Below the pieces are notes generated by a model that saw only the letters and a program-made list of their open reading frames with translations, did not search any database and was not told the origin of the DNA. Positions 57,819 through 64,000 of a stretch of DNA of 64,000 nt are shown here, one piece after another. The number at the start of each line of letters is the position of its first letter. Position 1 is the stretch's first letter. Source of the DNA: Mucilaginibacter sp. UR6-11 (GTDB lineage Bacteria > Bacteroidota > Bacteroidia > Sphingobacteriales > Sphingobacteriaceae); the NCBI RefSeq assembly GCF_020880695.1, contig NZ_JAJIWO010000001.1, positions 62,001 to 126,000 of the forward strand, written 5' to 3'. A program made the translations under genes and the position numbers.

Positions 57819-59695
57819 GCAAGAGATACAATGAATCGTTAGGAAACGTACACTCCTCTGTAGCCACCGAAAACAAAACCGGCTGGAAAAAGATCCTGGC
57901 TTTTATTGGCCCGGCTTACCTGGTTAGCGTTGGTTATATGGACCCCGGCAACTGGGCCACAGATATCGCCGGCGGCAGCGCCTTTGGTTATAAGCTGATC
58001 TGGGTATTGTTTGCTTCAAACCTGATAGCCTTATTGCTGCAATCGTTAAGTGCGCGTTTGGGCATTGTACGCGGGTTGGATCTGGCCCAGGCCTCAAAGA
58101 TCACTTATCCGCGGTTTGTTAATTTTTGCCTGTATATACTGGCGCAGATAGCCATTATTGCCTGTGATCTGGCCGAGATCATCGGTATGGCCATCGGGTT
58201 AAACCTGCTCTTCAATCTGCCGCTTATCTGGGGCGTATCGCTTACCATTACGGATACCTTGCTGATGTTGTTTTTGATGAACAAAGGCATGCGCAAGCTT
58301 GAGGCCTTTATTGTATCTATGATATTTATAGTAGGGTTATCTTTTTTGATCGAAATGTTTATTGTTACACCCGATGTTAAAGAGGTTGCACTGGGCTTTA
58401 TCCCAAGAAACTTAACCGGCAATGCGCTGTATATAGCCATAGGCATTATAGGGGCAACGGTAATGCCGCATAACCTTTACCTCCATTCTTCGTTAGTGCA
58501 AACCCGGCAAATAACACGCACGGAAGCAGGTTTAAAAACGGCTATAAAATTTAACCTGTTTGATACGGTAATTGCTCTAAACCTGGCGTTTTTGGTCAAT
58601 GCGGCTATATTGATACTTGCCGCCAGCGCTTTCTTCAGGAATGGCTATTTCCATATTGCCGAAATACAGGATGCTTACAAATTACTGGAACATATTTTTG
58701 GCCGTACAGCGCCGGTACTGTTTGCGATAGCGCTGATTGCTGCAGGGCAAAGTTCAACCATCACCGGAACGCTGGCCGGGCAGATCATTATGGAGGGGCA
58801 CATTAACCTGCGTGTTGAACCCTGGCTGCGCCGCCTGTTAACGCGCGTGCTGGCCATTGTCCCGGCTATGTTCACCATTATTTATTCGGGCGAAGAGGGT
58901 TTGGGTAACCTGATCATTTTGAGCCAGGTAGTATTGAGTTTGCAGCTGGGCTTCGCAGTTATTCCGCTGATCCATTTTACGTCAGATAAAAAGAAGATGG
59001 GTAACTTTGCCATCAGTTTAAAAGTTAAAATAGTGGCCTGGGCAAGCGCTATAATTATTGTTGGCCTCAACGCCAAGCTGGTTTATGAGCAGATAAACTC
59101 GTGGGCGGCCGCATCGCCGTCGACCGCTTTTTGGATGTATATGGCGGTAATACCTGTTGTAATAGGTATCGCCCTGCTTTTATTGTATGTATTTTTCAGG
59201 CCGCTGCTGTTTAAACATGCGGATGTACCAACCTACATCCCACACGGTATTGCGGGCGAAATTGACAGTTTGGAAGCGATAGATTACCATACCATTGGCG
59301 TAAGCATTGATTTCTCAAAGAACGATACCAACTCCATAAGACACGCTATTATGCAGGGTGGTAAAAAAGCTACCTACCTTTTGATACATGTTGTTGAAAC
59401 CGCTGGAGCCCGTTACTACGGCGAACAGGCGATGGACCATGAAACGCAAAGCGACGTAGACAACCTTGACCAGTATGTTGCTGCCCTGCACAAACTTGGC
59501 TATAAGGCCGAAGCTAAAATTGGCTATGGCACGGCCGCAACCGCTATAGCAACCATTGTAAAAAGTCAGAAAATCGACTTTATCGTAATGGGGTCGCATG
59601 GCCATAAAGCGCTGAAAGATTTGATATTTGGCACCACGGTTAACAAGGTGCGGCACATGGTTAACATACCGGTACTGGTTGTTAAGGCGCAGTAG
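57815..59695 (+). CDS. mntH: Nramp-type divalent metal transporter fused to a universal stress domain
   Basis: A 626-residue membrane protein. Residues 1-460 are an Nramp/MntH transporter with eleven or so helices; the metal site is visible as DPGN (43-46) in helix 1 and MPHN (217-220) in helix 6. Residues about 480-626 are a cytoplasmic UspA domain (HTIGVSIDFSKNDTNSIRHAIMQG at its start and VMGSHGHKALKDLIFGTTVNKVRHMVNIPVLVV at its end). Typical MntH is about 410-450 residues, so the fusion is an addition. The first codons overlap the regulator gene. I infer proton-driven Mn(II) uptake that may respond to ATP or stress through the added domain. Confidence 0.92.
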   Translation: MSKRYNESLGNVHSSVATENKTGWKKILAFIGPAYLVSVGYMDPGNWATDIAGGSAFGYKLIWVLFASNLIALLLQSLSARLGIVRGLDLAQASKITYPRFVNFCLYILAQIAIIACDLAEIIGMAIGLNLLFNLPLIWGVSLTITDTLLMLFLMNKGMRKLEAFIVSMIFIVGLSFLIEMFIVTPDVKEVALGFIPRNLTGNALYIAIGIIGATVMPHNLYLHSSLVQTRQITRTEAGLKTAIKFNLFDTVIALNLAFLVNAAILILAASAFFRNGYFHIAEIQDAYKLLEHIFGRTAPVLFAIALIAAGQSSTITGTLAGQIIMEGHINLRVEPWLRRLLTRVLAIVPAMFTIIYSGEEGLGNLIILSQVVLSLQLGFAVIPLIHFTSDKKKMGNFAISLKVKIVAWASAIIIVGLNAKLVYEQINSWAAASPSTAFWMYMAVIPVVIGIALLLLYVFFRPLLFKHADVPTYIPHGIAGEIDSLEAIDYHTIGVSIDFSKNDTNSIRHAIMQGGKKATYLLIHVVETAGARYYGEQAMDHETQSDVDNLDQYVAALHKLGYKAEAKIGYGTAATAIATIVKSQKIDFIVMGSHGHKALKDLIFGTTVNKVRHMVNIPVLVVKAQ

Positions 59696-59741
59696 TAACC
59701 GCAATTTCGCGTGGCTATAAACAGGACAGGGGGCGCAAAAT

Positions 59742-59754
59742 ATTGCGTCTCTAC
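59742..59754. repeat. Half-copy of the 28-bp palindrome
   Basis: ATTGCGTCTCTAC matches the right arm of the palindromes at 5138 and 39199; the left arm here is altered (GGGCGCAA). It lies between mntH and smpB. Confidence 0.6.
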
Positions 59755-59766
59755 CGTAAAAAATCA

Positions 59767-59774
59767 TAAGTTTG
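59767..59774 (+). promoter_or_regulatory. Bacteroidota -7 promoter element for smpB
   Basis: TAAGTTTG fits TAnnTTTG, 13 bases before the ATG at 59788. A GGGAAGAAG stretch between them could serve as a weak ribosome binding site. Confidence 0.5.
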
Positions 59775-59787
59775 CAGGGAAGAAGTT

Positions 59788-60240
59788 ATGAGCGACGATA
59801 AAATATACATAAAAAATAAAAAAGCTTATTTTGAATATCATATCCTGGATAAATACATAGCCGGGATAAAGCTGCTGGGGACCGAGATCAAATCAATACG
59901 AGAAGGCAAGGCTAATATTAATGACGCGTTTTGCACTTTTATTGACGGCCAGCTTTACGTACGGAACCTGCATATTGCCGAATACTCATTCGGCTCATTT
60001 TATAACCACGAATCCAAACGCGACCGGGTTCTACTACTCAACAAAAAGGAATTAAAAAAACTGCAGACCCGCGGCGAAGAAAAAGGATTAACTATTATAC
60101 CACTGGCACTGTTCATCAGCGAACGTGGTTTTGCAAAATTGGAAATTGGTTTGGCCCAGGGTAAAAAAACCTTTGATAAACGCGAAACACTGAAGGAGCG
60201 CGATACCAAAGTTGAAATGGACAGAGCAATGAAACGGTAA
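59788..60240 (+). CDS. smpB: SsrA-binding protein
   Basis: A 150-residue partner of tmRNA in ribosome rescue. KNKKAYFEYHILDKYIAGIKLLGTEIKSIREGKANINDAF, then NLHIAEYSFGSFYNHE, KGLTIIPLALFISERGFAKLEIGLAQGKKTFDKRETLKERD, the last a decoding-site tail, are all typical. Normal length. No tmRNA gene is seen next to it. Confidence 0.97.
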   Translation: MSDDKIYIKNKKAYFEYHILDKYIAGIKLLGTEIKSIREGKANINDAFCTFIDGQLYVRNLHIAEYSFGSFYNHESKRDRVLLLNKKELKKLQTRGEEKGLTIIPLALFISERGFAKLEIGLAQGKKTFDKRETLKERDTKVEMDRAMKR

Positions 60241-60292
60241 GCCCAAAGCCTTTCCTAAATTATCCGCTATGTTTCTCTTCGGTGGTACGGTT

Positions 60293-60949
60293 TTACCAGG
60301 CCCGCTCGCCTACCAACGGCACAAATCTAAAGGTATCCAGTACATGCTTTTCGTAATCATGTTCGCCGGTCTTTAAGATAGTTACCATTTTTTGAACGTT
60401 TTCATCCCCTACCGGGATAACTAATATCCCGCCTATGTTGAGCTGGCTTAATAAAATTTCGGGCACAGTGGGCGCACCGGCGGTTACAATTATTTTGTCG
60501 TAAGGGGCATGGCCGGCAATACCTTTTGAGCCATCGCCTAAAAAGAATTTGGCCTTATAACCCATGCGCGGCAGTACCTGGCGGGTACGCTCGTATAATT
60601 TTTCCTGTCGCTCAATTGTATAAACTTTAGCTCCCACCTCCAACAAAACACAGGTTTGATAACCTGAGCCGGTACCTATTTCAAGCACCTTATCACCTTT
60701 TTTGATGTGCAGCAATTCTGTCTGGTACGCTACCGTGTAAGGCTGTGAAATAGTTTGCCCTTCGCCTATCGGGAAAGCGATGTCCTTATAAGCCTGGTTC
60801 CAGAAAGTTTCATCAAAGAAAAAGTGACGGGTAACTTTGCCTATGGCTTTAAGCACCTGCTCATCCTCAATACCCTTTTTCTTTAATTCTTCTACCAGCT
60901 TTTTTCTTGCGCCCTGTTCGCGGTAATTATCAATATACTTATAAGCCAT
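60293..60949 (-). CDS. pcm: Protein-L-isoaspartate O-methyltransferase
   Basis: A 218-residue SAM enzyme that repairs isoaspartyl residues in damaged proteins. AFPIGEGQTISQPYTVAYQTELLHIKKGDKVLEIGTGSGYQTCVLLEVGA contains the substrate loop and the SAM-binding site, and DKIIVTAGAPTVPEILLSQLNIGGILVIPVG follows. I start at 60949 because MAYKYIDNYREQGARKKLVEEL is the family start; upstream residues of the frame are not conserved-looking. TAACTTTG at 60958-60965 on the minus strand is 8 bases before this ATG. Confidence 0.94.
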   Translation of the reverse strand: MAYKYIDNYREQGARKKLVEELKKKGIEDEQVLKAIGKVTRHFFFDETFWNQAYKDIAFPIGEGQTISQPYTVAYQTELLHIKKGDKVLEIGTGSGYQTCVLLEVGAKVYTIERQEKLYERTRQVLPRMGYKAKFFLGDGSKGIAGHAPYDKIIVTAGAPTVPEILLSQLNIGGILVIPVGDENVQKMVTILKTGEHDYEKHVLDTFRFVPLVGERAW

Positions 60950-60957
60950 TATACTAA

Positions 60958-60965
60958 CAAAGTTA
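60958..60965 (-). promoter_or_regulatory. Bacteroidota -7 promoter element for pcm
   Basis: On the minus strand TAACTTTG fits TAnnTTTG, ending 8 bases before the chosen start, so the leader would be very short or absent. It supports the start at 60949. Confidence 0.45.
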
Positions 60966-61142
60966 TACAAAAACGACAGTGATTTAAGCGGAACAGGTAG
61001 CTTGCATACCAAATATTATGTGTGTGCCTGACAACTAACAAATTAATATTTTCACCAGGCCAGTTTCAAAATAAATCCTGTGATAAGATTTTCTTATTTA
61101 CCCTATAACGAAGATGATAGATATCGATCGATCAACAAATAG

Positions 61143-63632
61143 TTAATACGGATCAACGTCAGGCTGCACGATGCCGCCTTTACTCAATTTGGTGGTTTGA
61201 AATTGGGTGATGATATCGCGGATTCCGGCTTTAACTTTATTTATAGATACCCCGTCCTTTTCAAACTTAAGCATGATGGACTGTATATAATAATTACGGA
61301 TCCGGCTAACCAACGGCACCTGCGGCCCTATTACCCGTTCTTCTCCAAAATGCTTGCGCAGCTCGTTACCCAGGTAAATTGCCTGGTTATGCAGTATATC
61401 GGGGTTTTTATGCTTGATATCTAAATTGATGATACGGTAGAAAGGCGGATAATGAAACGCCCGGCGTTCTTCCATTTCAGTAAAATACAGGTCGCTGTAA
61501 TTGTTTTCTATCACCTGTTTAATTACCCGGTGGGCCGGATCATAAGTTTGTATCACCACCTTGCCCTGCTTGCCCCTGCGGCCCGCCCTGCCGCTTACCT
61601 GGGCCAGCATTTGGTAACTACGTTCGTTTGCCCGGTAATCCGGATATTTTAAAAGACTGTCTGCGTTAATGATGCCTATTACCGTTACATCTGCAAAATC
61701 CAGGCCTTTGGCAACCATCTGGGTGCCTACCAGGATATCTATTTTCTTTTCCTCCAGATCATTCAGGATATTTTGCAGCGAGTTGCGCGACCGGGTCGTA
61801 TCCAGATCCATACGGGTTATCCGGGCCCCGGGCAACAGCAGGCTCAGTTCGTCCTCCACCTTCTCGGTACCAAAGCCACGATATTCCAGGTGAGTTGATC
61901 CGCAGGCCGGGCAAATGGCTGGCGTGTCTTCTTTATAGCCGCAATAATGGCAATGCAGCTTACCGGTATGTTTATGGTAAGTTAAACTTACATCGCAGTT
62001 AATACATTTTGGGGTATAGGCGCATATTTTACAGAGTAACACCGGCGCGTACCCCCTACGGTTCTGGAACAATATTACCTGCTCCTTATGCGCTAACGCG
62101 GTTTGGATATCGGCCATTAACACACTGGTAAAATGCGACTGTATGGTTTTTTTCCGGGTTTCTTCGGCAATGCTTACCACTTCAATTACGGGCAGCTCAA
62201 CACCACCATAGCGTTCGGTTAATTCTGCGAAACCATATTTATGTGTACGGGCATTAAAATAGCTCTCGAATGACGGCGTTGCTGAGCCTAACAGCACTTT
62301 TCCCTGGTGCATATTGGCCAAAAAAATGGCGGCATCGCGGGCATTATAGCGCGGCGCCGGATCAAATTGTTTGTAGGATGTTTCGTGTTCCTCGTCAACT
62401 ATGATCAGCCCCAGGTCGGCATACGGTAAAAAAACAGACGAACGTGCACCCAGTACAACCTTGTATTCATTGTTCAGCACTTTTTGCCAAACCTCCACCC
62501 GTTCGTTGTCATTAAAACGCGAGTGATAAACACCTATATGGGCGCCAAAATATTGGCGCAGGCGTTCAATAATATGCGTGGTAAGCGCAATTTCAGGCAA
62601 CAGATAAAGTACCTGCCTGCCCTGCGCTATCATCTCCTCAATCAGCCTGATATAAATTTGTGTTTTGCCTGATGAGGTCACGCCATGCAGCAATACCACA
62701 TCTTTATCATCAAACTGCTGCTTTATGCCGGTTAAAGCCGCTTGCTGTTGGGGGCTTAATTCAAAATCAGCGTCCAGATCTTCCGCCTCAAAAAATAAGC
62801 GGCTTACATTCTTTTCCTCCGCAATAAATACCTCTTTTTCAATCAAGGAGTTAATACTGGCAGAGCCTGCGCCGCTCTCTTCAATCAACTCGTTTTTTGA
62901 TATTGTTTTTTGATGGCGCGCCAGCTTGAGATAAGCCAATACGGCGTCGGCTTGTTTAGGCGCCCGTTTTTCTAATATACCAAACAGCTCCTTTAAATTA
63001 TCCTGCCCCTGGTAAGCAGGGTTCAGCGTCAGGAAAGTGCGTTTTCGGGGCTTGTAACGATCGCTTACTTCTTCAGATATGTTGATAATGTTTTTTTCAA
63101 ACAATCCCTTTAATAACGGCATTACCGTTTTCTGGCTCAATAGTTTAGCGATATCGCTTATCGTTAATTCGGGCTGTATTTCAAGCGCCTCCACAATTAA
63201 GAATTCCTTATCATGCAGGGTTGCCTTGTCGTACTCAAAACCCTTATTCAGCACAATTTTTGTTTCGCTGGCCAATTTCAGAGCCGATGGCAGCGCGGCG
63301 TTCATTACCTCGCCATCATAGCACATATAGTACTCTCCCAGCCATTTCCAAAAAAGCAACTGGCGCTCGGTAACAACCGGGCGGTCGTCTAATATCTCCA
63401 GTAAATACTTTGCTTCGTATTTTTCGGGCGGGTTTTCTGTTATTGCGGAAACAACGGCTGTATAAAGTTTGCTTTTGCCAAATTGCACCACCACTCGTTT
63501 ACCTATGGCTATGGTACCATTCAACTCAAAAGGAACCCGGTAAGTATAATTTTTAGCTATGGCAAGCGGTAAAATTACTTCTACAAAAAGTGTTTTACGG
63601 TTAACGTCGCGGGCCTCGGCAAATTCTAACAT
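61143..63632 (-). CDS. priA: Primosomal protein N', replication restart helicase
   Basis: An 829-residue helicase that reloads replication at broken forks. The 3' DNA-binding domain is at 1-115. The helicase core has Walker A HGVTSSGKTQIYIR, Walker B IIVDEEHETSYKQ and GSATPSFES. A zinc-binding insert with eight Cys (CKICAYTPKCINCDVSLTYH, then CHYCGY and CPACGS) lies between the helicase halves. RVFATE-like DLDTTRSRN and QVSGRAGRRGKQG follow. Full length. It starts 3 bases after the stop of the DUF423 gene, so they form an operon. Confidence 0.97.
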   Translation of the reverse strand: MLEFAEARDVNRKTLFVEVILPLAIAKNYTYRVPFELNGTIAIGKRVVVQFGKSKLYTAVVSAITENPPEKYEAKYLLEILDDRPVVTERQLLFWKWLGEYYMCYDGEVMNAALPSALKLASETKIVLNKGFEYDKATLHDKEFLIVEALEIQPELTISDIAKLLSQKTVMPLLKGLFEKNIINISEEVSDRYKPRKRTFLTLNPAYQGQDNLKELFGILEKRAPKQADAVLAYLKLARHQKTISKNELIEESGAGSASINSLIEKEVFIAEEKNVSRLFFEAEDLDADFELSPQQQAALTGIKQQFDDKDVVLLHGVTSSGKTQIYIRLIEEMIAQGRQVLYLLPEIALTTHIIERLRQYFGAHIGVYHSRFNDNERVEVWQKVLNNEYKVVLGARSSVFLPYADLGLIIVDEEHETSYKQFDPAPRYNARDAAIFLANMHQGKVLLGSATPSFESYFNARTHKYGFAELTERYGGVELPVIEVVSIAEETRKKTIQSHFTSVLMADIQTALAHKEQVILFQNRRGYAPVLLCKICAYTPKCINCDVSLTYHKHTGKLHCHYCGYKEDTPAICPACGSTHLEYRGFGTEKVEDELSLLLPGARITRMDLDTTRSRNSLQNILNDLEEKKIDILVGTQMVAKGLDFADVTVIGIINADSLLKYPDYRANERSYQMLAQVSGRAGRRGKQGKVVIQTYDPAHRVIKQVIENNYSDLYFTEMEERRAFHYPPFYRIINLDIKHKNPDILHNQAIYLGNELRKHFGEERVIGPQVPLVSRIRNYYIQSIMLKFEKDGVSINKVKAGIRDIITQFQTTKLSKGGIVQPDVDPY

Positions 63633-63635
63633 AAT

Positions 63636-64000
63636 TTATTTACTCCTGGCAGCAGCAATGGCAAGCGATAACCAGCCCATAATAAACAGTAATCCGCCCA
63701 ATGGTGTTATAGGGCCAATAAATTTAGTTTCAATATGAAGCAGATCCCGGCAGGCCAACAGGTACAATGAGCCCGAAAAACATACGATCCCGATGGTAAA
63801 CAGGTAATAGGCTGCGGTAACCCAGCTATTCTTGCCCCTGGCAAACGTCGCCAGGAACAACAGGGCAAAAACGTGATAAAAATTATACTCGACCGCGGTA
63901 TGCCAAACCGCTAACTGGGCCGGTGTTATTACTGCTTTTAACCCATGCGCACCAAATGCGCCGGCTGTAACAGCAACCGTACCTAATAACGCCGCGGTAA
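63636..64000 (-). CDS. DUF423 family membrane protein (5' end outside the window)
   Basis: A small polytopic membrane protein cut by the window edge; about 121 codons are visible, read from 63998 with no start codon. The diagnostic stretch GAFGAHGLKA is present, then WHTAVEYNFYHVFALLFLATFA and FSGSLYLLACRDL, and the end is FIMGWLSLAIAAARSK. Four hydrophobic segments fit the family. A TTG inside the frame should not be taken as the start. The role of DUF423 proteins is unknown. Its TAA lies 3 bases before the priA ATG. Confidence 0.88.
   Translation of the reverse strand, partial: TAALLGTVAVTAGAFGAHGLKAVITPAQLAVWHTAVEYNFYHVFALLFLATFARGKNSWVTAAYYLFTIGIVCFSGSLYLLACRDLLHIETKFIGPITPLGGLLFIMGWLSLAIAAARSK

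Noticed and set aside
59696..59787. tmRNA gene beside smpB
   Set aside because: The gap is under 100 bases and has no tRNA-like acceptor or T-loop sequence.

Overview
The window reads as a chromosomal segment of a Bacteroidota bacterium of the family Sphingobacteriaceae, most likely Mucilaginibacter or a close relative. The signs are promoter -7 elements of the Bacteroidota form TAnnTTTG, few strong ribosome binding sites, a lysyl-tRNA synthetase with a long C-terminal extension, a futalosine-pathway menaquinone gene (mqnC), type B ribosomal protein L31, many signal-peptide and lipoprotein genes, and secreted carbohydrate enzymes (a GH106-type enzyme of 1163 residues and a 646-residue glycosidase-like protein). 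The genus is inferred from protein character, not from an rRNA gene. I saw no rRNA, tRNA, CRISPR array, prophage or transposase.

Layout. 0.1-11.4 kb: small envelope proteins, a c-type cytochrome, SDR and aldo/keto oxidoreductases, topoisomerase IB, threonine aldolase, a secreted glycosidase-like protein, a GT87-like membrane protein and an AoeA-like flavoprotein. 11.4-18.2 kb: a broken complex I cluster in which nuoAB is separated from nuoC and nuoD by purK-purE, a lipoprotein, yqgE and pdxH. A four-helix-bundle gene bracketed by long inverted repeats sits between nuoC and nuoD. 18.2-22.1 kb: an envelope-stress-like locus with an ECF sigma factor, an anti-sigma/membrane/trypsin fusion protein, three tandem Lys-Asp-Thr-rich lipoproteins, a PA2169-type protein and a tiny lipoprotein. 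22.2-27 kb: a ModF-like twin ABC ATPase, mqnC and two exported ferritin-like proteins. 27-36.4 kb: housekeeping genes (scpB, mpl, prmA, tpiA, a GlmU-family protein, rpmE2). 36.8-46.7 kb: an S15-family hydrolase, methylmalonyl-CoA epimerase, a 494-residue protein of unknown function, the iscS-iscU-iscA Fe-S cluster genes and an acyl-CoA ligase. 47-53 kb: a minus-strand run of GH106, AraC regulator, SDR and HAD hydrolase genes. 53-64 kb: lysS, ung, an Lrp regulator, a DtxR/MntR regulator overlapping a transporter fused to a universal stress domain, smpB, pcm, priA and the 3' part of a DUF423 gene.

Most genes are ordinary. The parts that invite a second look are: (1) the inverted-repeat-flanked four-helix-bundle cassette inside the nuo operon; (2) the sigma/anti-sigma-protease locus facing three KDT lipoprotein genes; (3) two intergenic arrays (23.74-23.84 kb and 46.68-46.89 kb) with the same plan, one inverted and five direct copies of GGAACAC or GGATCA; (4) several TAnnTTTG promoters so close to ATG that the mRNAs should be leaderless; and (5) dispersed palindromic repeats, one of which supplies the stop codon of the threonine aldolase gene.
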